From assembly GCF_014695575.1 (NCBI RefSeq), contig NZ_JACJOO010000087.1, forward strand, positions 156,688-220,687: DNA of 64,000 nucleotides, given 5' to 3'. Positions 36,595 to 45,998 of the stretch are shown here, piece after piece. Position numbers and translations under genes: made by a program. The notes beneath the pieces were generated by a model that had not been told where the DNA came from, ran no database searches, and was given only the letters and a program-made list of their open reading frames with translations. Every line of letters starts with the position of its first letter. The stretch's first letter is position 1. Source of the DNA: Leptolyngbya sp. FACHB-8. Lineage in GTDB: Bacteria > Cyanobacteriota > Cyanobacteriia > Elainellales > Elainellaceae.

Positions 36595-37698
36595 TCAAAA
36601 CGCATAGCGAATGGTGCAATAAGGCAGTGTCTGCTGTAGTAACCCACAAAATTGCTCAACCCATGTGCCCTTAAGCCCTCTTCTATAACGCACATTACGC
36701 CCTCCAGTTTCCGATATCTTGGCTTCCTGCAGTTCAGGTCGCCACAACATCGCTTCTGCTTGAGGATGCCAGTTCATATTGACGTCGTGCAACTGCTCGT
36801 TGTGAGTTAGAAAGATAATCTCACATTTTAACTGGGCCTTCGCTGCCGGGCTCAACACATCATCCAGTTCCTTAAATAGAGCTTCGTACTCCTCCAACCA
36901 ATTCTCGTAGAAGATAACAGGGGAGAAATTGAGATGAACTTCGTACCCCGCCTCCACAAAGTCATTGATGGCAGCAATACGATCGCCCACGGCTGATGTT
37001 CGCACATCTACCACTTGAGCGATCGCCGCAGGCATCAAGCTAAATCGTATCCGCGTCTTCCCCTGTGGATCATAATCCAATAAATTACGATTTACCCGCT
37101 TTGTGGCAAAGCTTGCTTTTGCATTTGGAATGTCACGAAATAGATGAATTAAATCCTTCACGTTATCGCAGATCGCTGTGTCTACGGAGCAATCGCTATT
37201 TTCTCCAATGTCATACACCCAACAATCCGGATCAGCCTGATTCGGCTCCGTCTTCAATCCTTGCTTTGCAGCATGGCGTTGAATGTATCGTGTAATCTTT
37301 TCAATATTTACGAACGTTGTAATTGGATTTGCATAACCTTTGCGTCGAGCAACATAGCAGTAAGCACAAGCCATTGCACAGCCATTTGCATGAGAAGGTG
37401 CCACAAAGTCTGAGGAGCGGGTATTAGGACGTGCAGTCAAAGACTTCTTAACACCTAAAACAAGCACGGTATGTTTGATGCGGTTCCAATCATCTACAGA
37501 ACCTTCATTACCATGCAGTTCTGGAATATTCCAGTGGGATGGCACTTCAATGCGTTGAGCATCAGGGTACTTTGCAAAAATCTCCTGCCCACGCTTGAAC
37601 TCAAGCACATCGGGCTCATGGTAAATCAGCTTTATGTTTAGGAGGCGAACAAGATCGCGATCGCTCCCAATCCCCCTATTTTTCAGAGAACTAGCCAA
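36595..37698 (-). CDS. Spore photoproduct lyase-family radical SAM protein
   Basis: 367 residues with a radical SAM cluster motif of the SPL type, C107-x3-C111-x2-C114 (CAMACAYC), rather than the common Cx3Cx2C placed near the N-terminus. Flanking blocks match SPL-like proteins: EVPSHWNIPELHG (about 51-63), YVARRKGYANPITTFVN (115-131), FATKRVN and NFSPVIFYENW. Spore photoproduct lyase repairs a UV-induced thymine dimer in spores. Cyanobacteria do not make endospores, so the substrate here is open; DNA or nucleotide repair is only an inference. Alone on the - strand between two intergenic hairpin clusters. Confidence 0.85.
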   Translation of the reverse strand: MASSLKNRGIGSDRDLVRLLNIKLIYHEPDVLEFKRGQEIFAKYPDAQRIEVPSHWNIPELHGNEGSVDDWNRIKHTVLVLGVKKSLTARPNTRSSDFVAPSHANGCAMACAYCYVARRKGYANPITTFVNIEKITRYIQRHAAKQGLKTEPNQADPDCWVYDIGENSDCSVDTAICDNVKDLIHLFRDIPNAKASFATKRVNRNLLDYDPQGKTRIRFSLMPAAIAQVVDVRTSAVGDRIAAINDFVEAGYEVHLNFSPVIFYENWLEEYEALFKELDDVLSPAAKAQLKCEIIFLTHNEQLHDVNMNWHPQAEAMLWRPELQEAKISETGGRNVRYRRGLKGTWVEQFCGLLQQTLPYCTIRYAF

Positions 37699-37880
37699 TG
37701 TCCAAAAACTCCAAAACGTCTATCAGGTCTGCTGATGCCACCCTAACGTCTTCCCCGCAGCAAAAGAACGAATCGTAAGGTGTAAAACTCTACTCCCCAT
37801 GGGAGATTCTTGATGAACCCGTTAACCCGGCCATTGAAGAGTGGACAATGCTCTGCGGGCCTAGTAATGACAATATCGAT

Positions 37881-37922
37881 AGGGTTGTTTTTTGTACGCG
37901 AAGCACATGAAAAAACAACCCT
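37881..37922. repeat. Hairpin with GTACGCGAAGCAC tip
   Basis: AGGGTTGTTTTTT (37881-37893) pairs with 37910-37922. The tip GTACGCGAAGCACAT can extend the stem past a two-base bulge. It lies downstream of the - strand catalase gene. The 407-bp gap 37699-38105 holds this hairpin, the next one, and an imperfect pairing between about 37935-37950 and 37971-37984. Confidence 0.85.
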
Positions 37923-37986
37923 TAGAACAGGTTCTAGAACCCAGAGAAAATCGAGTGCAAAGCGTTCTTTCCTCTAGGTTCTGACA

Positions 37987-38017
37987 CGTTTTGGGTGTAC
38001 CTCGTACACCCAAAACG
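37987..38017. repeat. 14-bp hairpin with CTC loop
   Basis: CGTTTTGGGTGTAC pairs perfectly with 38004-38017 around a three-base loop. On the - strand the tip reads GTACGAGGTAC. It sits 88 bp after the catalase stop. Confidence 0.9.
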
Positions 38018-38105
38018 CTCGTTTACGATCTACTGAATCTAGAGATTTGGTGTTACAAAGCTCTACCGTGTATTCTCTACATACAGCATAACTTAAAACA
38101 GACTT

Positions 38106-39008
38106 CTACTTGGCTGTTCCCTTCTGAGAGGTAGAACCAGATTTTAAGTCTTGTGTGGGGGTAGCAATACCCGTAGTGGTGTACAGACGGGCATTTCCGG
38201 GCGGCAGAACAGGCTCTTCTCCCAGAGGTTGAGGATTTGCGACATACTCAAAGCCATTCTTCGCCCAACGGCCTTCTGCACTCTCAGTTCCTTCCGAGTT
38301 ATTCCAGAACTGGTTGGCCGCTTCCGATTTTTCCAGCTCGGTGGGGAAACGGCTAGGTACAGGAGTCGACTCCAACCCATCAGCTTCTAACTCTTCAATC
38401 GCAGCCAACCACTGCTTCTGGTGCATGCTATCACGGGCAATCAGGAAACTGAGGGTGTCCCGAACGCCAGGATCACGGGTCATTTCATAGAGCCGCACAG
38501 CTTGCAACCGCCCCTGAGATTCCGCATGAAGATTAGAGCGGAAGTCTGCCATTAAGTTGCCGCTAGCTATGATAAAGCGACCATTCCAGGGAAAACCAAC
38601 ACTGTCTTGAGGCATGGCCCCTAGTCCCGACACAATGCTGTGCTGAGGGTTCATGGCTGCTCCCATAATATCCATGATGACGCCCTCAGGCTTTTCGCCA
38701 CCCATGACAGCGCCCACAACAGGGTCTTTTGCTCCATCTTCCTGCATTTGGACAGGAGCATTATCAAGTAATTGGGCAATCATTGTGGACAGAATTTCGA
38801 TATGCCCAATTTCCTCAGTACCAATGTCTAGCAACATATCACGGTACTTAGCAGGCCCCCGGCAATTCCAGCCCTGAAACAGGTACTGCATCATCACTGT
38901 CATTTCACCGAAAACGCCACCAATCAACTCCTGCATCTTTTTGGCATAGATGGGGTCGGGGCTTTCGGGTGGCGTGAAATACTGCAACCGCTTGGTGTGT
39001 AAAAACAT
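38106..39008 (-). CDS. Manganese catalase
   Basis: 300-residue dimanganese catalase that breaks down hydrogen peroxide without heme. Ferritin-like four-helix metal ligands are visible at family spacing: E35 (GGVFGEM), E66 and H69 (DIGTEEIGHIE), E163 (NLHAESQ) and H196 (DSMHQKQW). The N-terminus MFLHTKRLQYFTPPESPDP and the C-terminal tail with NPQPLGEEPVLPPG are typical of full-length family members. Transcribed alone on the - strand, away from a 1.3-kb intergenic region; hairpins at 37881 and 37987 lie behind its stop. Confidence 0.95.
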   Translation of the reverse strand: MFLHTKRLQYFTPPESPDPIYAKKMQELIGGVFGEMTVMMQYLFQGWNCRGPAKYRDMLLDIGTEEIGHIEILSTMIAQLLDNAPVQMQEDGAKDPVVGAVMGGEKPEGVIMDIMGAAMNPQHSIVSGLGAMPQDSVGFPWNGRFIIASGNLMADFRSNLHAESQGRLQAVRLYEMTRDPGVRDTLSFLIARDSMHQKQWLAAIEELEADGLESTPVPSRFPTELEKSEAANQFWNNSEGTESAEGRWAKNGFEYVANPQPLGEEPVLPPGNARLYTTTGIATPTQDLKSGSTSQKGTAK

Positions 39009-39500
39009 GGAATTCTTCTCCTAGAAAGTGAATTACAGACAGACGATTCACGAGTGGATAAAGTATTCGGCAAATAACTTGATGCAGTGGAAAAATAGGT
39101 TGGAGACTCAAAAAAACGAACTCACAAGCCCAAACTGATGAGCCGTGCTTGACTGGGTAATGAGTGTAATTCCAGTTCTACAAGCGCTACTAATCATTTG
39201 TAGCGGCTACGTTCTGAAGAATCAGAAGGAGTCAAACTATTTCCATGAAGGCTCAGGTTGCTATGCCTATAAGGAATATCTATCCGCTCCAAATGAAGGC
39301 TTTTACTGCCTGAAGTCTTTTTTAATTTAAAAACTTCAGTGCTTCATCAAATCAATCAATAGGCGATACAGATACTCTATCAATAGAAACAATCCCTACT
39401 TCTGCTTCACAGTATTGCTGAGCAAAACGTACTCATCTTTGAACCGTGCTGTAGCATTCTGTTAATGATATTTTCAGAATCGTAAATAGCATTAGTTCGC

Positions 39501-39571
39501 ACAGTTTTTGTGAAACCCTTGATTTTGCGTGCGTGAAGCGCACGCAAAATCAAGGGTTTCACAAAAACTGT
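39501..39571. repeat. 33-bp perfect hairpin with GCGTGAAGCGC tip
   Basis: Arms 39501-39533 and 39539-39571 pair perfectly over 33 bp around the loop TGAAG. The inner core CCCTTGATTTTGCGTG is shared with the hairpins at 29899 and 54228; the outer 15 bp (ACAGTTTTTGTGAAA) is unique to this site. Confidence 0.93.
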
Positions 39572-39699
39572 CCAGAATATTGCGCCACCAACATAAGATG
39601 CTATGTGCCGCGTGAAACGAACTGCACAGCCTCTGTGTCTCCTAATTAATTGAGGTGAGCTACTTAAAAGCTACAAAAACATTTTTCTACAGCATTTTT

Positions 39700-39770
39700 C
39701 AAACTGATGAGGTGTGAGGGATAGGTGCGGTACGAAGTCCCACACCTATCCCTCACACCTCATCAGTTTG
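39700..39770. repeat. 28-bp perfect hairpin with GTACGAAGTCC tip
   Basis: Arms 39700-39727 and 39743-39770 pair perfectly. The 15-base loop CGGTACGAAGTCCCA carries the CGAAG core. It lies 128 bp from the previous hairpin, far from either flanking gene. Confidence 0.92.
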
Positions 39771-40322
39771 GAGAGGGGCATAAAGTATTGGATGTCAATT
39801 TGCTTGGATGGTATGTAGCGCAAAATAATATTGAAAATCAGATAAAGCCGATCGGGAAATACGGAGTCTAATTTTCCTGGCCTACAATTTTTACTTAATA
39901 ATCCGCAAAAATATCGTATTCCTTACCAGGAAATGGGCACCATAGTAAGACGGGTGTTGTGCTTGCTGACTCCACAACTGCAAGCTTTGCAGAGTGAAGC
40001 CAGCCGTTCCGAACTTCTGTGATTTTCATCAGGGAAGCTCGGCAGGTTCATGAAATTACTACTTCTGGCAACGATCCCTCGCTGATCGGTCTATGCCTCG
40101 GTCGCATCTCAACTGTCATCACTCTAACAAACCATTGCTTGAGCCAGGAATGTTGGAGGTATTCCCAAGGTGATTTAGGCATCTGCCCTATTCCTTCTCA
40201 AACTGCCTCAAGAATAGGTTGAAAACATTGTGGGGAATAGTTTTCAGATGAGCCTGCCCGCATCTTCAAACGACTGCTCAAGCTTTACAGGAAACAAACA
40301 ATAAGAGCCATTCGGTTTAGCT

Positions 40323-42071
40323 ATGAGAGAGCAAAGTGTAGTTGTGAAGAAAATTCTGGTCATCGAAGACGACGCGATTATCCGGAATTCCATACTTAAA
40401 TTCTTACAGATGGAGTCTATGGAGGCGGTCTCCGCAAAGGATGGTGAGTCCGGTGTGAAGGCTGCCCAGGAACAAGACCCAGACCTGATTATTTGTGATA
40501 TCTCGATGCCAGGATGGGATGGTTATCAGGTACTAGAAGCTCTTAAGGGTAACCCTGCCACTGCCCGCATTCCATTCATCTTTTTAAGTGCTAAGAGCGA
40601 TCGCTCAGATCTCCGCTTAGGTATGGAAATGGGGGCTGATGACTACATCACCAAACCCTTCACTCGTCAGGAATTGCTGGCCGCTATTGCGGCTCGCCTG
40701 AATAAGCAGGCCGCTATTACCCAACCTTATGTGGATGCGATGAAGCAGGCGGTCGATAACCTGAAGCAACTGGCTTATCGAGACGCTCTGACGGGTTTAC
40801 CTAACCGCATTTTATTTCACCATCACCTGCAAGAAGCCATCAGCCGAGCTCAGGCAAACCAAACGTCTCTCGCAGTGTTGTACCTTAACATTGACAACTC
40901 CCGAGTGGTCAATGAGCGTCTAGGGCAGGAATTTGCCGATGAGTTGCTGCAGGCGATCGCCCAACGCCTCCAGAGCAATGTTGATCAGCCCTATACCCCT
41001 GCCCGTCTGGGCGTCCACGAGTTTGGTGTCATTTATGAATCAGTAACACGCCGTCAGGAAGTTGCTCGACAGGCTCAGAATTTGTTGAAACACCTGCTGG
41101 AAACCTACTGGGTTCGGGGGCAGTGGGTGAGTGTTCAACTTAGTGTGGGTATTGCTCTCTACCCCGACAATGGGACATACCCTAATGATTTAATCCATCA
41201 TTCTCGTTTAGCCATGCAGCAGGCTAAGCGCTCGGGTGAGAACCGCTACCAATTTTACAACCTAGAGGTAGATGCCCAAGTTACTCAACGCCAATGGATC
41301 ACCGGGCAACTACCGCGAGCACTGGAAAATGGTGAATTTCAACTCCAATTTCAGCCGCAACTACATCTAATTACTGGACGCATCATTGGAGCAGAGGCCT
41401 ATGTTCGCTGGCATTGTCCGGAGATAGGCGTACTCTACCCTAGCAGCTTTCTGGCGATCGCTCAGGAACTCGAACTTCTAGATCGTATCGAGCATTGGAT
41501 CCTCCAATCTGCTTGTCAGCAAGCAAAGGCCTGGCAGACCTATAATCAATTGCCTATCAAATTGCTGGTCAATCTCTCTAACCAACACCTGCACCACTTC
41601 AACTTGGTCGAATCAGCCTCTCAAATTTTGGAACAAACCGGGCTCAGTCCTGACCTCTTGGTCTTTGATGTGCAGGAATCTGACCTGATGGAAGACGTTG
41701 AAGCCGGCGTAACCCTACTCAACCAACTCAAAGATATGGGCATTCGCACCGTGATTGATGACTTTGGTATTGGGTTTACCTCCCTCAGCTATTTGCGGCG
41801 GCTTCCAGTGGAGGGAGTGAAGATCGATACGTCGCTAATTGCCGACATTGCTCATGATCCCGAGGCGTTGTCTATCGTGAGAGCGATTGTTGCCGTAGCC
41901 CAGAGTTTGCAATTGCGAGCGATCGCTGAAGGAGTGGAATCTGACGACCAGGTGAATCTGCTGCGACAGAGCGGCTGTTATGCAGCCCAGGGGCGATTCC
42001 TCTGCCCCCCCCTCTCTAACCAGGAGTTTGTGAATTACCTTCAGTCTCGCCGCCCTGAATTTTCCCGGTAA
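40323..42071 (+). CDS. Response regulator with degenerate GGDEF and EAL domains
   Basis: 582-residue soluble cyclic-di-GMP-type regulator. The receiver (1-130) has the VIEDD acidic pair, acceptor D59 in LIICDISMPGWDG and the lysine in ITKPFT. The GGDEF domain (about 150-310) has lost the active-site motif, reading LGVHEF, so it should not make c-di-GMP. The EAL domain (about 325-575) reads EAYVRW for EALVRW but keeps VNLSNQ, the DVQE glutamate, DDFGIGFTSLSYL, VKID and AEGVES, so phosphodiesterase activity is possible. Starts from ATG 40323; GTG codons shortly after are alternatives. A hairpin follows 40 bp after the stop. No kinase partner lies next to it. Confidence 0.9.
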   Translation: MREQSVVVKKILVIEDDAIIRNSILKFLQMESMEAVSAKDGESGVKAAQEQDPDLIICDISMPGWDGYQVLEALKGNPATARIPFIFLSAKSDRSDLRLGMEMGADDYITKPFTRQELLAAIAARLNKQAAITQPYVDAMKQAVDNLKQLAYRDALTGLPNRILFHHHLQEAISRAQANQTSLAVLYLNIDNSRVVNERLGQEFADELLQAIAQRLQSNVDQPYTPARLGVHEFGVIYESVTRRQEVARQAQNLLKHLLETYWVRGQWVSVQLSVGIALYPDNGTYPNDLIHHSRLAMQQAKRSGENRYQFYNLEVDAQVTQRQWITGQLPRALENGEFQLQFQPQLHLITGRIIGAEAYVRWHCPEIGVLYPSSFLAIAQELELLDRIEHWILQSACQQAKAWQTYNQLPIKLLVNLSNQHLHHFNLVESASQILEQTGLSPDLLVFDVQESDLMEDVEAGVTLLNQLKDMGIRTVIDDFGIGFTSLSYLRRLPVEGVKIDTSLIADIAHDPEALSIVRAIVAVAQSLQLRAIAEGVESDDQVNLLRQSGCYAAQGRFLCPPLSNQEFVNYLQSRRPEFSR

Positions 42072-42111
42072 CACAGTCATATTCCCTTTGGTCGCTTCGT
42101 GTCTTGCATTC

Positions 42112-42174
42112 AATTACGCACGATTGCTAGGTATGGTGTGTTTCGCACACCATACCTAGCAATCGTGCGTAATT
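42112..42174. repeat. 29-bp perfect hairpin after the GGDEF-EAL gene
   Basis: Arms 42112-42140 and 42146-42174 pair perfectly around TTTCG; the - strand tip is GTGTGCGAAACACAC. It begins 40 bp after the stop, suggesting termination, but no T-run follows. The rest of the gap to 42447 shows nothing further. Confidence 0.92.
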
Positions 42175-42447
42175 CCTGCTTCCGTCCAAGCTATAACCCC
42201 GAAACCTTATATCACCTGTGCAGCAGGTAGCATAGGATTTGAGATTTTATGTTTCTATCCGTCGAGTACTTGTAGGCTTACACAATCAAACGAGGACGGG
42301 CCATCTTTAAAGCACCTTGTGGAGCACGGCTTCTCAAAAATAACCCTACGTGGGTCTGATTCTTTGAGGTAGAGCTATAGTGATAGAGCCCTGTTGCTCC
42401 CGTTATGCTGTACTGAGTCCAGTTCGTTTTCACGTTCAGAAGCAACT

Positions 42448-44589
42448 ATGACAACCACGCCAGCGCCTTCCCAATCCTACCGGTTTTGTGTCGAGCGATC
42501 GCCCACTCGAATCTACCAACGGCTTATTGATGGGTTTGTTGAAGCACTGGCTCAGTTAGGGCATACGGTCGAGCTATTAAATCCATCGAATTTTACACAA
42601 TCCAGTTACATAAACTACATCAATGATCAGGGATTTGATTTTGTTTTAATCACTAATTCTTCGTCCTCCTTATGCCGGTATATGGAAGCGGTAGAGGGTT
42701 ATGGGTTTGAAGCCATTAATACAAAAATTATTTTCATTCATCATGATTCCTTATTTAGTGGTTTACTGGAGCTGAATGAAATTAAGCATTTGCTTACTGC
42801 CTTTTGTAACCACCGAGAGAGAACCTATCATTTTTGCTTGGAGTATTCCAATTATTTAGACTTGAGAAGTTTGGGAATATCTCATGCTTTTACAGTTTCT
42901 CATGTCTCTGAATACTCATACTTATCACCTCCCCATACTTATCAGTACGACGTATCTTTTGTAGGTCACGTCCTACCATCTTTGGGAGATGAGATGTGGG
43001 ATATGCCATTTGCCCATCGGGTACGGGCAGATGTATGGCAACGGATTGCTGATTTAGATACGGCTTTAGAACCTTCAGCCGTCAAGTTTGCTACGACCTA
43101 TGCTGATCCCAAAAATCCTATTGATTTTTTTAGTCTTAAACACTTCTATATTTCGTTGCTACATATTTATTCTCAGCATTCCAGAGGCGAAATCATTCGA
43201 CGAATTCAAGATGTTGAGATGGACATCATCGGAGGCGATCCAGCCTACTTACATAAGGTTGATTTGAACCGTAGGATTGAAAAAGAAACGGTTCGCTATC
43301 ATCCTCCCCTATCCGACTATGCACAGGCACGCAATCTCTATTGCAACTCCCAAATCAACCTTAATATCACCTCTCTACAATTTGATACGGCGGTGATTAA
43401 TCGGGTTATTGATGTGGGGGCAGTGGGTGGTTTTGTGCTGACGGATTGGCGATCGGACTTGCAAAAACTCACTAGTGTTGCTGAGGAAATCTCCTACCGA
43501 AGCATTGAGGAATTGAACGGCAAGCTTCGCTACTACCTCCACCCTGACCATCAATCTGAGCGGTTAGAAATTGCAGCCGCTCTACATCAGGATGTAACGA
43601 AGAAGTGCACTTACTCTACAGTAGTCGATTACATTTTAAGAACTATTACGACTATGTCTACAGGAGCAACAGAATCTCTACGAGTTGACTTAGGCTGTGG
43701 CGGCTGGAAAGCCGAAGGGTTCATTGGGGTAGATATTTCTCCTGGCCCTGGTGTTGATGTAGTGGCAGATTTAAATCGCCGCTTTCCCTTTGCGGACAAC
43801 AGTGTAGAAGTGGTCAAAGCTTACGATGTCGTGGAGCACCTACCCGATCGCCTCCACACGATGAATGAGATCTGGCGTATATGTCAGCATGATGCGATCG
43901 TTGATATTCGCGTTCCATCTACGGATGGCCGGGGAGCCTTTCAAGACCCAACCCATGTGAGTTTTTGGAACATTAATTCCTTCAAATATTACTGTGTTGA
44001 ATATCCTCCCTACTGGAACCTTTGCCAGAATTACGGCTTTCGAGGAGCCTTTACCCTGGTAAGTCTAGAGGAGGAGTACTCAGAGGAAGAAGTTGTTCAT
44101 GTTCGAGCTATCTTGAAGGCAATTAAACAGCCTGAACTAGGGGGCGATGGAAGTCTTATTTCTGGTGCCAGTGCCATAGATGAGGGCAGTTTAAGCTCCG
44201 TTAACTTGCTCCTATGCCCCAACTGGGAAGCCGACGAAGATTCTTTAAGTCAACAGCTTGCCCAGTTTTTACAAATTATTGTGTCGCATCCTAAAAAACG
44301 CTCAATAACGGCTCTCATTACTTCAGAAGATGTCGATATAGAGGCGATCGATTTACTGCTGGCTACGGTTATGATGTCCGTTCTGGAAGAGGTGGAAATT
44401 GATGAATCTGAAGGAGAACCAAATATTATATTAATCACCTCAGCTCAAGTTCCCCAACTGAAAGCTGTAGCGTCTCACATTACAGCCCATGTTCTCCTGG
44501 AAGATAGTCACCTAGCCCCTTCAGGTCTTGAATCTGTACCATCTATTTCTTTAAAGGATTTGGAAACCAGCGATTACTTAAGTTTTTAG
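42448..44589 (+). CDS. CgeB-like glycosyltransferase fused to a class I methyltransferase
   Basis: About 713 residues if started at 42448 (MTTTPAPSQSYRFC); the ATG at 42394 adds 18 poorly supported residues, and neither start has a strong ribosome binding site. The N-terminal half resembles CgeB/glycosyltransferase group 1 proteins: DVSFVGHVLPSLG, YHPPLSDYAQARNLYCNSQI and NLNITSLQFDTAVINRVIDV. About residues 410-590 form a SAM methyltransferase with VDLGCGGWKAEGFIGVDIS, DLNRRFPFADNS and YDVVEHL. The last about 130 residues are acidic and unassigned. It lies 390 bp from a prepilin gene on the other strand and likely belongs to a glycan assembly set with the genes at 47776-54111. Sugar donor and acceptor unknown. 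Confidence 0.8.
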   Translation: MTTTPAPSQSYRFCVERSPTRIYQRLIDGFVEALAQLGHTVELLNPSNFTQSSYINYINDQGFDFVLITNSSSSLCRYMEAVEGYGFEAINTKIIFIHHDSLFSGLLELNEIKHLLTAFCNHRERTYHFCLEYSNYLDLRSLGISHAFTVSHVSEYSYLSPPHTYQYDVSFVGHVLPSLGDEMWDMPFAHRVRADVWQRIADLDTALEPSAVKFATTYADPKNPIDFFSLKHFYISLLHIYSQHSRGEIIRRIQDVEMDIIGGDPAYLHKVDLNRRIEKETVRYHPPLSDYAQARNLYCNSQINLNITSLQFDTAVINRVIDVGAVGGFVLTDWRSDLQKLTSVAEEISYRSIEELNGKLRYYLHPDHQSERLEIAAALHQDVTKKCTYSTVVDYILRTITTMSTGATESLRVDLGCGGWKAEGFIGVDISPGPGVDVVADLNRRFPFADNSVEVVKAYDVVEHLPDRLHTMNEIWRICQHDAIVDIRVPSTDGRGAFQDPTHVSFWNINSFKYYCVEYPPYWNLCQNYGFRGAFTLVSLEEEYSEEEVVHVRAILKAIKQPELGGDGSLISGASAIDEGSLSSVNLLLCPNWEADEDSLSQQLAQFLQIIVSHPKKRSITALITSEDVDIEAIDLLLATVMMSVLEEVEIDESEGEPNIILITSAQVPQLKAVASHITAHVLLEDSHLAPSGLESVPSISLKDLETSDYLSF

Positions 44590-44622
44590 AGGACAGACAT
44601 CTAAACTTAGGAACTCGCAAGA

Positions 44623-44695
44623 AAATAGAATCCCAATACTTGAGGGGGAAGGCTGACGGAGTCAGCCTTCCCCCTCAAGTATTGGGATTCTATTT
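44623..44695. repeat. 35-bp perfect hairpin after the glycosyltransferase gene
   Basis: The longest stem in the window: 44623-44657 pairs perfectly with 44661-44695 around a GGA loop (tip CTGACGGAGTCAG). It starts 33 bp after the stop codon. Confidence 0.94.
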
Positions 44696-44722
44696 CTAAA
44701 ATTATTACTGTTTCCCTATGCC

Positions 44723-44799
44723 TTTTCCCCTATTTCTTTTTGAAACTCGGGTAGTGTGGGATGTACCCCAGCCCAAGTTTCAAAAAGAAATGGGGAAAA
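44723..44799. repeat. 28-bp imperfect hairpin
   Basis: 44723-44751 pairs with 44772-44799 over 28 positions with one bulged T and one mismatch. Arm features are TTTTCCCC and TTTCTTTTTGAAA. It follows the 44623 hairpin by 27 bp. Confidence 0.85.
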
Positions 44800-44895
44800 A
44801 ACTTCACAAATGCACTGCAGCATTATGCTCGTGGTGTGCGAATTAATCCAGCCCACCTTACTGAATTAACGTCCTTGCAAACGCTATATACAAAA

Positions 44896-44922
44896 ACAAC
44901 TGGAGTGCAAGACTCCAGTTGT
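44896..44922 (-). terminator. Intrinsic terminator of the prepilin gene at 44980
   Basis: ACAACTGGAGT pairs with 44912-44922 over 11 bp with a five-base loop. On the - strand the hairpin is followed by TTTTT, so it is a classical factor-independent terminator about 57 bp after the prepilin stop. It differs clearly from the long T-less hairpins nearby. Confidence 0.9.
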
Positions 44923-44979
44923 GTAATGAAGTGGTAAAGCAAGAAGCTGTCTGTGACAGTGACAACCTTCTGCTAAAGA

Positions 44980-45480
44980 TTACTGTCCAACAGCCGGAGC
45001 AGTAGCGGGACAGGCAGTTAGGCCAGTCATGGCAGGCGCGGCTTGAGGGCCAGTGGAAGCTGTAGTTTCGCAAACAATACCAGGGGTGGTATTACCGCTA
45101 ACCCATACACGCCCACCATAAGCTTTCAGAGCGTTCTTCCGAGCAGATGCTTGGATAGTCCCTTCGGTGCTGTTGCCCGAGATGACGTAGGTGTAGTTCT
45201 GGGTGGAAGAAGCGATGCCACCTTCCAAGCTTGCTCCATCAGGGCTGAAGGTACCATACTCAACAAAGTAAGCCTGCTGGGCACGGTTGATGGAACCCAC
45301 GTAGGTCTTCGCTTCAGACTGGCGAGCTTTGTTTGCCTGGTTCAAGAAAGAAGGTAGAGCAATAGCAGACAGAATACCAATGATCACGATAACCACCAGC
45401 AGTTCAATCAGGGTGAAACCGGAATCTTGACGCTTCTGTGCGAGGTGTTGGATGAATTTGGCTTTCAGTTCGGTTTTCAT
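44980..45480 (-). CDS. pilA: Type IV prepilin, PilA-like (copy 1)
   Basis: 166-residue prepilin with a 21-residue basic leader cut after Gly21 and mature Phe22, in GFTLIELLVVIVIIGILSAI. Glu26 is the conserved +5 glutamate needed for assembly. The hydrophobic helix continues to LPSFLNQANKARQSEAKTYVG. The globular part has two cysteines near the C-terminus (GIVCETT and LTACPAT), the usual D-region disulfide. Ser/Thr/Ala/Pro-rich loops (TASTGPQAAPAMTG) are plausible O-glycosylation sites. The start has AAGGAG upstream. A second prepilin (54436) shares almost the same N-terminal 65 residues. Major versus minor pilin cannot be decided from sequence. Confidence 0.93.
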   Translation of the reverse strand: MKTELKAKFIQHLAQKRQDSGFTLIELLVVIVIIGILSAIALPSFLNQANKARQSEAKTYVGSINRAQQAYFVEYGTFSPDGASLEGGIASSTQNYTYVISGNSTEGTIQASARKNALKAYGGRVWVSGNTTPGIVCETTASTGPQAAPAMTGLTACPATAPAVGQ

Positions 45481-45797
45481 TAGAGTGTGTCTCCTTGAGT
45501 TGCGGGATATGGGTTTCTAACTCCTAGAGATAACTTGCCCACCTGCGATCAGTTTCATATCACCCCCTCAAAAAAATCTTTCGTCCTCTTTCTCCCAAGG
45601 TTGGTCTTGCCCTGAAATGGGCTTCTGGAGGGGCTGTAGTCAAATGTAGCGATCGCTCTATAACTACCTGCTCAGGCGTTGTATGAGATTCCACCTCCCT
45701 TTTTTGTGTTCTTGTTTCTAGCTCATGACTGGGCACCAGGCGATACTGTGTTCATGTTTTAAGGTGTGTTGTAAAGCCATAGTCATATCTAGACTTT

Positions 45798-45929
45798 GGA
45801 CTAAATTGGGTTTCGTAAGCTGAAAAGCTCGCGTAGCTAGATTCTCAGCTTACGAAACCCAGAAAGCCTATCGAATTGCGAAACGCACTTCTAGAGTGCG
45901 TTTCGCAATTCGATAGGCAAATTTAGTCC
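45798..45929. repeat. Compound inverted repeat: two hairpins inside an outer stem
   Basis: An outer 9-bp stem (GGACTAAAT 45798-45806 with 45921-45929) encloses two side-by-side hairpins. Hairpin A is 17 bp (45807-45823 with 45845-45861). Hairpin B is 24 bp (45866-45889 with 45895-45918) with a TCTAG loop. All three stems are perfect, giving a possible three-way junction. It lies upstream of the prepilin gene in the gap 45481-46115, which also holds a MITE-like element. Confidence 0.88.
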
Positions 45930-45998
45930 GAACGTCAGTTAATACCGAGAGAGCTTTCTGGCTTTTTTTACCTGACTAACCGACTCTTTAAACATCCT

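Larger units (their letters stand above)
39009..40322. other. 1.3-kb divergent intergenic region with two long hairpins
   Basis: Separates the - strand catalase gene from the + strand signalling gene. It contains hairpins 39501-39571 and 39700-39770. Frames of 61 and 67 codons (39145, 40019) have no start signal or recognisable product. Promoters for both flanking genes are expected, but none could be assigned with confidence. Confidence 0.6.

Noticed and set aside
39501..39770. Possible CRISPR or phage-defence array from nearby palindromes
   Set aside because: There is no regular repeat-spacer spacing and no identical direct repeats; each palindrome differs in its arms, and no cas genes are present.
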